From NCBI GenBank assembly GCA_017443465.1, contig JAFRXO010000046.1, positions 1 through 60,387 on the forward strand: a DNA stretch of 60,387 nt, given 5' to 3'. Position 1 is the stretch's first letter; each line of letters starts with the position of its first letter. Under the pieces are notes generated by a model that worked only from the letters and a program-made list of their open reading frames with translations, ran no database searches and was not told where the DNA came from. This DNA is from Bacteroidales bacterium (GTDB lineage Bacteria; Bacteroidota; Bacteroidia; Bacteroidales; UBA932). The position numbers were made by a program, and so were the translations under genes. Shown piece by piece: positions 20,452 to 29,032 of this stretch.

Positions 20452-21696
20452 ATGAAAAAGTCCACTTCCATGTTTATCAAGGGGGCTGTCCTGGCCTTTA
20501 TCGCCCTGTTGATGCTGATCCCCTTGTTTATGGTTGAGAATCAGATCCGCGACCGGCGCAGGAATGCAGAAAGTTGCCGCGCAGAAGTTTCACAGAGCTG
20601 GAGTAACGCACAGACTCTCGCCGGACCGGCCATAATCATTCAATACGACAGGGAAGAGAAGGATGTTGACGGGAAATCCACCATTAAGCATATGACCGAG
20701 ACGGTCTTTCCTAAGACCCTTGAGCTCGGGATAGATGCGGCCGTGCGCAAGCTTCACCGTTCGATCTACGATGTGATGGTGTACAACTCCGACGTCGATG
20801 CGGGCGGGACATTCGTCCTTCCTGCGAAACTGGCGGACTTGGATGTGAAGGGCGCGACCTTCAAGATGGGGATCAGCGACCTGCGAGGGATAGAAGGGAA
20901 CGTGGGATTCAAGCTTGGAGACATGGAAGGCACCTTCAGTGAAGGTACTTCCGGAGACGGAGGCTCTTTCATCCGCGAAGCCATATCCCTGGACAGGGAA
21001 TTGATGGACGGCAAGACAGTCCTGCCTTTCAGCCTCTCGTTCAGGACCAAAGGCTCCGAGAACCTAATGGTAAAGCCATATGGAGAATTGACCGAAGTGA
21101 AGATGCATTCCGACTGCCCGGATCCCTCTTTCACAGGCGATTTCCTGCCCACCGAGAGGACCGTCACCACTGAAGGATTCGATGCCAGATGGGTTGTGTC
21201 CCAGATTAACAGGGGAGCCCCTGACGACACCTCCTTCGGGGTGAGGATGATGCAGCCTGTTACCCAGTACCAGCAGTCCGAGAGGGCGGTGAAATACGCA
21301 ATCCTGATCATCCTGCTGGTCTTCGTGGCCGGGATGGCGGTGGAATTGATCAGCAAGAAGGAAATCAACCTGGTTCAGTATGTGGTAATAGGCCTATCAT
21401 TGGTCCTGTTCTATGCGCTGGTCCTTTCATTCTCGGAATTCATATCCTTCCCGCTGGCATATGCAATCGCCGCCTTGATGACTACGGGCGCGTTGCTGGG
21501 CTATTTCCGGGGCATTCTCAAGAGCCGTGAGGCGTGGCTGCTGGCAGGCCTTGTCGCGGTCGCATATGCCGTAAGTTATGTCCTGCTGCAGATGCAGACC
21601 ATAGCTTTCATGGCTGGCACACTCATTTTGTTTGCAGTTCTCGCCGCCATAATGTATCTTACCCGGGACTTGAATTTTGAGCGTACCGAAGGATAG
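20452..21696 (+). CDS. creD: CreD-like inner-membrane protein
   Basis: This 414-aa protein has an N-terminal membrane helix (about 8-28), a large extracytoplasmic domain and a bundle of about five or six C-terminal helices, the CreD layout. Family-type pieces include IPLFMVENQIRDRR, FPKTLELG and QYVVIGLSLVLFYALVLSFSE. CreD supports envelope integrity and resistance to some antimicrobial proteins in Enterobacteria. Its role in Bacteroidota is unclear. An in-frame TTG at 20446 is possible, but the ATG at 20452 is chosen. The gltS-like gene begins 3 nt after its stop. Confidence 0.85.
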   Translation: MKKSTSMFIKGAVLAFIALLMLIPLFMVENQIRDRRRNAESCRAEVSQSWSNAQTLAGPAIIIQYDREEKDVDGKSTIKHMTETVFPKTLELGIDAAVRKLHRSIYDVMVYNSDVDAGGTFVLPAKLADLDVKGATFKMGISDLRGIEGNVGFKLGDMEGTFSEGTSGDGGSFIREAISLDRELMDGKTVLPFSLSFRTKGSENLMVKPYGELTEVKMHSDCPDPSFTGDFLPTERTVTTEGFDARWVVSQINRGAPDDTSFGVRMMQPVTQYQQSERAVKYAILIILLVFVAGMAVELISKKEINLVQYVVIGLSLVLFYALVLSFSEFISFPLAYAIAALMTTGALLGYFRGILKSREAWLLAGLVAVAYAVSYVLLQMQTIAFMAGTLILFAVLAAIMYLTRDLNFERTEG

Positions 21697-21699
21697 CAT

Positions 21700-22935
21700 A
21701 TGCCTCATCTTCTCTCTATCGATCTCTATCAGACTGCCGGTATAGGAGTCCTGGCCCTTATGCTGGGATTCCTGTTCACCAGGACGGTCCCGTTCCTGAA
21801 ACGCTACTGCATCCCTGCTCCTGTCTCCGGGGGACTGGTGGTCTCGCTCCTGATGCTGCTGGTCCATTCCATATGCGGGGTGGAGTTCCAGTTCGACGGC
21901 ACTATCAAGGACGTCTGCATGATGCTCTTCTTCACTTCGGTGGGATACCAGTCCAACCTCCTGTCCCTCAAGCGTGGAGGACGGCCACTTGTGGTTATGC
22001 TGGCCCTTGTGACGGTCCTGATAGCGGTCCAGAATCTCCTGTCTACGGGAATCGCCCGGGGAATGGGCCTGGATCCCCTTGTCGGAATGGCGGCAGGATC
22101 CATCCCTATGTGCGGCGGGCACGGGACTTCGGGAGGATTCTCTCCCGTATTGGAGAGCATGGGCCTTCAAAGCGCCGCTTCGATTACTATGGCTTGCGCC
22201 ACTTTCGGCCTGGTGGCTGGCTCCCTGATAGGCGGGCCACTGGCTGAGAACCTGATCCGGAAGCGCCATCTTGCGGAAGAATCTGGCTCTACCGACATTG
22301 TCTCCGGGATGGAAAGCAGTACTGCCGATCCGGCCTACAAGGAACTTCGTCCTGAGTCGGAAGAAAAATCTTTCCGCGGATATGCCAAGGCAGTCTTCAT
22401 CCTGGTCCTGACAATGGCTCTGGGATCATGCCTGAGCCATCTTCTTGCCGGTACCGGAATCACTTTCCCGACCTATTTCGGTTCTCTGATCATGGCGTGC
22501 CTGATCCGTAATGTCTGCGAGGTGAGCTCAAGGGGAAGGGATGTGCTTGGAATGGACAGGATCATATCATTCGGAAACATATGCCTGTCCCTGTTCCTGG
22601 GTATCGCCATGGCAACGCTGAAGCTCTGGGAGCTGGTAAGCCTGGTGCTCCCCCTGTGCGTCATCCTTCTGGCCCAGGTCCTTTTCATAGCCCTGTTCGC
22701 GAGGTTCGTCGCCTTCCCGGTCCTGGGGAGGGATTATGATGCTGCGGTTTTTATCAGCGGACTGTGCGGCTTCGGCCTTGGAGCGACTCCCAACGCCATG
22801 GCCAATATGTCGGCGGTCTGCCTGAAATACCGTTACGCTACCGTTCCTTTCATCATCATCCCGATAGTAGGTGCGATGTTCGTGGACCTGATCAATACAG
22901 GAGTCATTACATTGTTCCTCAATCTGCTTCCCTGA
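21700..22935 (+). CDS. gltS: Sodium/glutamate symporter
   Basis: This 411-aa secondary transporter has about ten to twelve helices. The GltS family pattern is clear: PVSGGLVVSLLML, FFTSVGYQSN, GSIPMCGGHGTSGGFSPVLE and the matching second repeat GLCGFGLGATPNAMANM. It most likely takes up glutamate with sodium. It is coupled to creD (3-nt gap, start in CATATG). Its 3' end overlaps the convergent heparinase gene by 17 nt. Confidence 0.93.
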   Translation: MPHLLSIDLYQTAGIGVLALMLGFLFTRTVPFLKRYCIPAPVSGGLVVSLLMLLVHSICGVEFQFDGTIKDVCMMLFFTSVGYQSNLLSLKRGGRPLVVMLALVTVLIAVQNLLSTGIARGMGLDPLVGMAAGSIPMCGGHGTSGGFSPVLESMGLQSAASITMACATFGLVAGSLIGGPLAENLIRKRHLAEESGSTDIVSGMESSTADPAYKELRPESEEKSFRGYAKAVFILVLTMALGSCLSHLLAGTGITFPTYFGSLIMACLIRNVCEVSSRGRDVLGMDRIISFGNICLSLFLGIAMATLKLWELVSLVLPLCVILLAQVLFIALFARFVAFPVLGRDYDAAVFISGLCGFGLGATPNAMANMSAVCLKYRYATVPFIIIPIVGAMFVDLINTGVITLFLNLLP

Positions 22936-24946
22936 CGGTGAAGGTGTAGGAATCCCTCAGCGGAGTTCCCTTGGCTGTCAGGATTACGCGGTAGAGTGCA
23001 TTGTTCCAGATATTGGACAATGCAGGGTCGCTTAGTTCTATTTTCTCCAGGGTAGGAGTGAACTTCCTCTTGTCGTATTCCATGAGGGCCTCTTTCCCGT
23101 TTACCTTTATGCGGACCAGTCCGGGGGTGGTGATGTCCACATCCCCCCAGGTCATGAAGTTGATCCGGTTGGGAGAGACCGCTTTCAGGAGCGAGAAATT
23201 GTCTTTGATGACCAGACGGTCCTTTCCAAGCGTACAGGAACGGACCCATGACTTGACACCGGCCTCCTGGGGATAGGCCGCAGATATGTCGGCGCTGTAG
23301 GTCATCCGGGCGGGATCGAAGGATGCCCCGGTGGCCTTGAATGCGGCACCGTCTTTCTGGGAAACGCCGTTGATGGCCGGGGTGTTATGGTAGCTGCTCT
23401 GGGTAAACCATATGCTGTAGCGCTCACCGGAGAAGGTCTGACGGGTATATGTCGCCCTGCCGGCATCGATCAGGATCGGAACCCTGTCAATGTAGAATGA
23501 CACAGTGCCGACATCATTATGGTTGTGGCTTTCGGCGTTGTGACCGCCTTTTGTCGCGAGGTACATGCCTGCATCATTGGTCATGTAGCAGAACTGGGTC
23601 TCAGGATACCAGGTGCAGGCCGGATGGGTGAATACGGGTTTCTCGGCAGAGAGCTCCTTACGGATATCAAGGGCCCTTAGGGTGCAGAAGAACTCCGAAC
23701 AGAACTGCATGATGGCCGGGGGATACATATTCATCGAGTTGTGGGCACCAGTGGAACTGCTCTGGAAAACGGGGGCTCCATAACCGTCAAGGGCTCCATT
23801 TTTTGCAGCCAGTTTCTCCTGATAAAAAGATGCCGCGAATCCTTTCACAATCGGGTTATCGATAGCCTTCCCGTAGCGGTAGACCATGAATGGATCGTTG
23901 CTGTCACCGCCCTTGGCCGGGGCATCTGCGAAGTTGACGAACCAGCCGTCTCCGACATATGAACGGGCGATGAATTCTCCGCAGTCCTTGATAAGCTTGT
24001 TGTCGAAAATGTCGATCTTGCCGCCGGTTGCGAGGGAGAGGATGTCCAGGTAGTCGAAGACCTTCCCGGAGGCACGAGCCCAATAGGATGCACCTTCCTC
24101 ACAGGCGCCGTCCTCCTTGATGTAGTTCAGGAAATAATCGATTGACTGCATGGACAGCCACACTCCATCGACGAGCCTCTGCGGGTCATCCTCGACGAGC
24201 ATGAAGGCGAGAAGGGCGTTGCTGTTGCACCAGGGGTTCCAGTTGTTAGTGGTGGTCCGGCCCGTGCCGCGGTTCATCCACCAGAATGAATTGTTGTAAA
24301 GGAAAGGATCCAGGATCCTGACTTTCAGTTCGTGGCGGAGCCTCCGGGAGATTTCCGGATCGACCTTGTCGAACTCCTCATGCATGAAATGATAGACGCA
24401 TGAGAAGAGGTTTGCAGCCATGCCGGCCGCCAGGTCGAATACCGGGTCGTCCCATGCCTGGATTGCCCGTTTAGACTTCTGGTTATGGGTGTGGGCAGCC
24501 CATGACCATGTGGTGGTCTCGGCGAAAGCATAGACTCCGTTGATCAGCTGGTCTGTGAACCGTCCTTTCCCCTCGGCAAGTTCGGCCATGAGCATCATGG
24601 CTATGGCCTGAGCGTTCTGCCTCCAGGGGCTTTCTATGCGCGCTCCCGATCGTTCATATTCCAGGAAATCGGTAGCCTTAAATAGCTTCCACTCGTAGTC
24701 CAGGTACTGTTCTCCCAGTTGGATGTAGGTCTCCTTCAGGTCGCCCAGGAAGGCGTCCCAGCCGGCGCGGTCAGAGTAAGCCGGATAGGGGACCCATTTC
24801 TGGTCTTGGATAAGCATATGCCTGACATCCTCTTTGGAGTACTTTCCGGTCAGGTAGTTACGAGGCACGTAGGCATATGCAGTGACAGCCTGGAGGCATG
24901 CAAGCAACGCTCCGGCAGCGCATATGATCGTTCGGATCCTTCTCAT
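22919..24946 (-). CDS. Exported heparinase II/III-family polysaccharide lyase
   Basis: This 675-aa protein has a Sec signal, an alpha/alpha-toroid N-terminal half (about 80-360; TTNNWNPWCNSNALLAF carries the Asn/Trp cluster typical of these lyases) and a beta-sandwich half with the signature HNAESHNHNDVGTVSFYID that includes catalytic and metal-site His/Asp. Such enzymes cleave uronic acid-containing chains by beta-elimination. The exact substrate is not readable. It is the last gene of a four-gene minus-strand operon (27 nt from the esterase). Confidence 0.85.
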   Translation of the reverse strand: MRRIRTIICAAGALLACLQAVTAYAYVPRNYLTGKYSKEDVRHMLIQDQKWVPYPAYSDRAGWDAFLGDLKETYIQLGEQYLDYEWKLFKATDFLEYERSGARIESPWRQNAQAIAMMLMAELAEGKGRFTDQLINGVYAFAETTTWSWAAHTHNQKSKRAIQAWDDPVFDLAAGMAANLFSCVYHFMHEEFDKVDPEISRRLRHELKVRILDPFLYNNSFWWMNRGTGRTTTNNWNPWCNSNALLAFMLVEDDPQRLVDGVWLSMQSIDYFLNYIKEDGACEEGASYWARASGKVFDYLDILSLATGGKIDIFDNKLIKDCGEFIARSYVGDGWFVNFADAPAKGGDSNDPFMVYRYGKAIDNPIVKGFAASFYQEKLAAKNGALDGYGAPVFQSSSTGAHNSMNMYPPAIMQFCSEFFCTLRALDIRKELSAEKPVFTHPACTWYPETQFCYMTNDAGMYLATKGGHNAESHNHNDVGTVSFYIDRVPILIDAGRATYTRQTFSGERYSIWFTQSSYHNTPAINGVSQKDGAAFKATGASFDPARMTYSADISAAYPQEAGVKSWVRSCTLGKDRLVIKDNFSLLKAVSPNRINFMTWGDVDITTPGLVRIKVNGKEALMEYDKRKFTPTLEKIELSDPALSNIWNNALYRVILTAKGTPLRDSYTFTVREAD

Positions 24947-24973
24947 AGATATGTCTTTTATAGGCTGTGAAGC

Positions 24974-25834
24974 CTAAAGTGTGAAATTCCGGCAGGCGTA
25001 GGGGAGAGCCGTGCGGATGGAATAGTGCCAGTACTCCCAGTTGTGGACGCCGTTGCGGACCCTCAGCTGGGCTGGTACCTTCTTGTCGCGCATGAGCTGG
25101 TAGAACTTCAGGTTCAGGTCCAGCAGGAAGTCGTCGTCACCGCAGTCGATGAACCATGCGAGGGAACGCAGTTTCTCAAGTGTCGCCTCGTCAGCTTCCT
25201 CCATGAAGCGTATCGCCGAATGCTCATGGACGGATTTCCGGACAGGGATGAGCCTGTCCCCGGCCTTTGATGGTTTATCTCCCGAAATGTCCTGATCCAG
25301 CCAGGCGCTCATGGCGAAGCATGAAGAGAACATATCCGGGTGCCTCTGGCAATAGACGGTGCTTCCGCCTCCTCCCATCGACAGGCCCATAATAGCACGG
25401 CGGCCTTTTGATCCTCCGGCCTTGTACTTCCCTTCAGCCCACGGGATCAGTTCCTTGAAGAAAAAGTCCTCATAGTTCCGTCCCGGGACGTTGAAATAAC
25501 CGTTCCAGGTGTCCACGGGGTTCGGGCCACCCGCGTTCGGCATCACTATCACAACCGGGAGGCATTCCCCGCTGGTGATGAGTTCATCAACTACCGGTTT
25601 CATGTTTCCCTTTTCCACCCAGGCCGTGTAGGTGTCCGTCAGGCCGTGGAGAAGGTAGATCACAGGATAGGTCTCTCCCGTTTTGCCGAAGCCATCCGGA
25701 AGATATACGTTGCATTTAACGGAAATGCCCAGGATGGAACTGCGAAGTGAGTCGGTGACGACTTTGCCCGCAAACGAAGGCAGGCTCATGAATGTCAATG
25801 ATGCCGCCAGAAGGATTTTAGCATATGTTTTCAT
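24974..25834 (-). CDS. Exported alpha/beta-hydrolase esterase (CE1-like)
   Basis: This 286-aa protein has a Sec signal and an esterase-D/CE1 fold. The nucleophile Ser is in GLSMGGGG, the Asp probably in IDCGDDDF and the His in NGVHNWEYW. The segment PVIYLLHGLTDTYTAW carries the oxyanion-hole region. It probably removes acetyl or aromatic esters from the same glycan that the neighbouring lyases cut. It lies 12 nt after the small membrane-protein gene. Confidence 0.88.
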   Translation of the reverse strand: MKTYAKILLAASLTFMSLPSFAGKVVTDSLRSSILGISVKCNVYLPDGFGKTGETYPVIYLLHGLTDTYTAWVEKGNMKPVVDELITSGECLPVVIVMPNAGGPNPVDTWNGYFNVPGRNYEDFFFKELIPWAEGKYKAGGSKGRRAIMGLSMGGGGSTVYCQRHPDMFSSCFAMSAWLDQDISGDKPSKAGDRLIPVRKSVHEHSAIRFMEEADEATLEKLRSLAWFIDCGDDDFLLDLNLKFYQLMRDKKVPAQLRVRNGVHNWEYWHYSIRTALPYACRNFTL

Positions 25835-25846
25835 AAGTGGATGGTT

Positions 25847-26497
25847 TTAGAAATTGACTCCCACTCCAATGCCGAAGAAAGCACCTGACTGTCCGGGGAC
25901 CAGAGGCCGTGAGGCGGGGATGAGAGAGATGGTAAGCTGCTGCTCCTGTCCGGGAGCCGGAAGGAGGTTGTGCTGCGGGTCGGCATTGTAGTCGTCCACA
26001 ATCTTGCTCATCTTCCGCCCGTTAACTATCAGCAGAGGCAGGCCGGCGGTACCGATCGCAGCCGCTCCGAGGGTTACGCCCCCAAGGATGCCCGCAGTGT
26101 TGAAAGCATCCTTGGTAGCATTGTTCGTAGCCTCTTCGTCGCCTCCGGTAAGTACTGCGGCGAAGGCTCCGCCGAGGACTCCGGCAAGCATATATACGAA
26201 CGCGGCCGTACCGCTCAGGGCTGCGATAGAGTATCCTCCGATCATGAGGCCTGCGCCTACATTGCGGTTGTTGAGGTATTTATCCCATTCAGCGTTGCGG
26301 TCCATCCCGTTAATGTTCGAAAGGACCCAGACTTTCTCGGGATCGGAGAGTTTCTGTTTGTTCATCCTGAGGTGGCCAAGGCGCCTCTGCAGGAGGGCGC
26401 TCGTGGTATCCGCCGCGTCAGTCTCCTCGGAGGCGGTCTGCGCATATGCGGCAAAAGACATTAAAACAAATGTCAGAATCAAGAATAAATGTTTCAT
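25847..26497 (-). CDS. Exported small membrane protein of unknown function
   Basis: This 216-aa protein is not recognised. It has a Sec signal ending in AAYAQ, a charged stretch (about 25-75, RRLGHLRMNKQKLSDPEK), then two hydrophobic segments (about 85-115 and 135-160, glycine/alanine-rich), and a C-terminal tail ending in SGAFFGIGVGVNF, which could be an outer-membrane-type final strand. It sits between the BNR_4/GH105 gene (6-nt gap) and the esterase (12-nt gap), so it is surely co-transcribed with the lyase genes. Its role there is unknown. Confidence 0.75.
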   Translation of the reverse strand: MKHLFLILTFVLMSFAAYAQTASEETDAADTTSALLQRRLGHLRMNKQKLSDPEKVWVLSNINGMDRNAEWDKYLNNRNVGAGLMIGGYSIAALSGTAAFVYMLAGVLGGAFAAVLTGGDEEATNNATKDAFNTAGILGGVTLGAAAIGTAGLPLLIVNGRKMSKIVDDYNADPQHNLLPAPGQEQQLTISLIPASRPLVPGQSGAFFGIGVGVNF

Positions 26498-26503
26498 ATA
26501 CTG

Positions 26504-28936
26504 CTATTTAGCATCAGACAGAAGTGCGAGAGCACACCATATGACAGGAGCCTGTCCGTGATAGTCTCCGGCAACGCGCGGGCGGTTGTAATAGTACTGC
26601 CTGCTGTTCTTTTTGCCGGTGCCTACGCAGACCTCGTCCACGTCACCGTTCGGAAGCACGTAATTGCATATGGACAGCCATGCGCGGCGCACGATCGGAG
26701 CATATGTAGCCTCGTCGAGCCATCCGTTCTTGACTCCGCGGATCATGGCATATGTGAACATCGCCGAGCCGGAACTCTCTGACCAGAAATCCTTTTCATC
26801 GATCACCTGGTTCCAGATCCCGTCTTTGTTGATGTTTTTGCGCAGGCCCTCCATCATCTTGAGGTAGCCCTTCATGATGGCGGCGCGGTTCTCGTCTCCT
26901 TCCGGGAGGAGTCCCAGCAGGTCAGCCATACCGACGGCCATCCATCCGTCGCCCCTGGACCAGCAGTAGGGAACGTCCGGAGCATGGTAGAACAATCCGT
27001 TTTCCCTCTGGAGCTCGTCCAGGTACATTACCATCTCCCTGGCGGCGCGGTCCAGGTACTTCTTGTCGCCGGTCCTCAGGTAAGCCTCCTTCTGGACAAT
27101 GGTGATCATGAACATGTCATCGATCCAGAGCCTGGTCTGCCAGGAGTAGTCCTTGTCCTGGAAGGCCTTCTCCTCAGCGGTAGCGTTCTCTGGAAGGGTC
27201 CACTGGGTGTCGGCGTACATGAGCCCCATGTCCAGGTAGCTCTTCTGTCCGGTAATGGCATAGAGTCTCAGCGGGAGGCATCCGAACATGTTCTGGTCAA
27301 CATGGACCGGAGGAGGAAGCAGGTCCTTCTCATTTTCTGCGAGATAATCGAAGCGGGCGCGAAGCTTGTTCAGGAGCTCGTCGTTGCCGGTGGCCTTTGC
27401 GAAACGCAGGGCACCGTACCAGGTGCAGACTTCGGCATAGTGGATGCCCTTGCTGCCGTAGAGCTGGTGCTTGGTCTCCAGGAGGCGGTTGCCTACCCTG
27501 TTGCCGATCTCTACCGGATCGGCCCCTGCCGGGAAGTTCTCTAGCATGGCTGCATAGGGCTTGGTGTCCACAAGGTAGAGGGTCGTAGGCTCGGGGTTGA
27601 AGTTCTCCTTGACTTTGTCGCGGATGCCGGGCCATGCCTGCCACTCCAGGTGGTAGCGGCCGGGAATATGCCCTATCATCTCATCGTCTGCATCCAGGTT
27701 GACGCTGGCGTCTCCCTTGTCGTTGGCCCTGAGGTCCTTGAGGAAGGTCTTGTCCAGTTTCATGCTGAGGTCCTGGCTTTCGATCTTCAGGGTGGAATCA
27801 CCAGTGCGGACGTTCTTTATGGTCTTCAGGGTAGTGGCATCGACTACGTAATAGCCCTTGCCCTCGATTCTGTGGTCGTAGGAGATGGTAAAGGTGCCGT
27901 CGTCCTGCATTACGGGCCTTCCGATATTGATTTCGTTGTTGATCGAGCCGCCACCTTCGAACCACCAGCGGTAACTCCAGTCGCTGATCTGGAAGCTCTC
28001 CCATTTCTTCTTGGCAGGCCTTGCAACGTAGATCTGTGTGTTCCCGTCCTTGTCGAACTTGTGGTAGGATACCATCACTCTTCCATCTGGTCCGACGGCT
28101 ACTCCGTGGCAGCCGTTGATGATTCCTCCGCGGGCGGGGACCGGATCAACTATGAGGCTCTTGTTGCTGAGGGTGATGGGAAGGTTGACCTTCTTTCCGA
28201 AGACGTTCTCCCAGTTCTTCAGGTCGCGGGAGCGGGCATAGCTGAGGTCGTGGTTTGTGGAGCAGTCCGGAGTGTCGCGCCACACCCAGTTGAGGTGATA
28301 CCAGCCGTCGATCAGGGTCGGGCCGTTCATGTAAGCGTTCATGAGGCCTTTGCCATCAGTCAGGGGCTTGTCCAGGAGCCTAGACCAGGAGTGGGTCTTT
28401 TCTGAATATATATCATATATCTCATTGCCGTTGCCGCTGCCGCCAATGCGGTAGTGGAAGATGAGGTCCCCGTCCTGGTTGTACATGAATTGCGGATAGG
28501 TGACCCTGTCTTCCTGGTCGCCTACCAAGTGCTCGATCTTCTCGAAGCTGTGGATATCCAGGGGCTTTGCGGTCTGGAAGTAGATCAGAGGCACAGCATG
28601 CATATTGCCGCTGACATGGATCCTCTTCTCCCTGTCGATGGCTATCGAGATGTAGTTGTGACTGTCGTTTTTGATCTTCGTGGGAAGTTTGACGAACTCC
28701 CATTTGGTGGAGTTGGTCTTGCGGTGCCCTACCGACATGCTGTGGTCGGGGGCATAGAACGCGACGAACTGGTCTTGACCGTGGGTAAGGAGGTTGAATC
28801 CTACCGGGACTTCGTTGAATGCTTCCGCGATGGGCATGCGGATCGGTTCGGCCTCCTGAGGCTGGGCCGAAGCGGATGCAAGTGACAGACCTGCAAGCAT
28901 GCAGGTCATCCAAATGGTCTTTTTGAGTGTGAGCAT
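26504..28936 (-). CDS. BNR_4 beta-propeller lyase-like domain fused to GH105 hydrolase
   Basis: This 810-aa exported protein joins two glycan enzymes. Residues about 30-400 form a BNR_4-type propeller like that of ulvan/rhamnose-glucuronate lyases (HNYISIAIDREKRIHVSGN, HGVAVGPDGRVMVSYHK). Residues about 460-805 form a GH105 alpha/alpha-barrel with WIDDMFMITIVQKEAYLR and WSRGDGWMAVG, the motifs of unsaturated rhamnogalacturonyl/glucuronyl hydrolases. The first half would make a chain end carrying a 4,5-unsaturated uronate and the second would remove it. The signal peptide is clear and the ATG lies in a CATATG. It leads the operon with the unknown membrane protein, esterase and heparinase. Confidence 0.82.
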   Translation of the reverse strand: MLTLKKTIWMTCMLAGLSLASASAQPQEAEPIRMPIAEAFNEVPVGFNLLTHGQDQFVAFYAPDHSMSVGHRKTNSTKWEFVKLPTKIKNDSHNYISIAIDREKRIHVSGNMHAVPLIYFQTAKPLDIHSFEKIEHLVGDQEDRVTYPQFMYNQDGDLIFHYRIGGSGNGNEIYDIYSEKTHSWSRLLDKPLTDGKGLMNAYMNGPTLIDGWYHLNWVWRDTPDCSTNHDLSYARSRDLKNWENVFGKKVNLPITLSNKSLIVDPVPARGGIINGCHGVAVGPDGRVMVSYHKFDKDGNTQIYVARPAKKKWESFQISDWSYRWWFEGGGSINNEINIGRPVMQDDGTFTISYDHRIEGKGYYVVDATTLKTIKNVRTGDSTLKIESQDLSMKLDKTFLKDLRANDKGDASVNLDADDEMIGHIPGRYHLEWQAWPGIRDKVKENFNPEPTTLYLVDTKPYAAMLENFPAGADPVEIGNRVGNRLLETKHQLYGSKGIHYAEVCTWYGALRFAKATGNDELLNKLRARFDYLAENEKDLLPPPVHVDQNMFGCLPLRLYAITGQKSYLDMGLMYADTQWTLPENATAEEKAFQDKDYSWQTRLWIDDMFMITIVQKEAYLRTGDKKYLDRAAREMVMYLDELQRENGLFYHAPDVPYCWSRGDGWMAVGMADLLGLLPEGDENRAAIMKGYLKMMEGLRKNINKDGIWNQVIDEKDFWSESSGSAMFTYAMIRGVKNGWLDEATYAPIVRRAWLSICNYVLPNGDVDEVCVGTGKKNSRQYYYNRPRVAGDYHGQAPVIWCALALLSDAK

Positions 28937-28972
28937 ATGTTTAAAGCGTTATTTGCGGTTATACCTGTCTTA

Positions 28973-28980
28973 CAAAAATA
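28973..28980 (-). promoter_or_regulatory. -7 element of the lyase operon
   Basis: TATTTTTG on the minus strand matches TAnnTTTG, 36 nt before the BNR_4/GH105 start. Confidence 0.5.
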
Positions 28981-29001
28981 ACAATTCTGTGCATATTTTA
29001 G

Positions 29002-29009
29002 TATCTTTG
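29002..29009 (+). promoter_or_regulatory. -7 element of the AraM/G1PDH-type gene
   Basis: TATCTTTG is an exact TAnnTTTG match, 23 nt upstream of the ATG at 29033. Confidence 0.6.
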
Positions 29010-29032
29010 CGTAATATATCTAATTTATCGTC

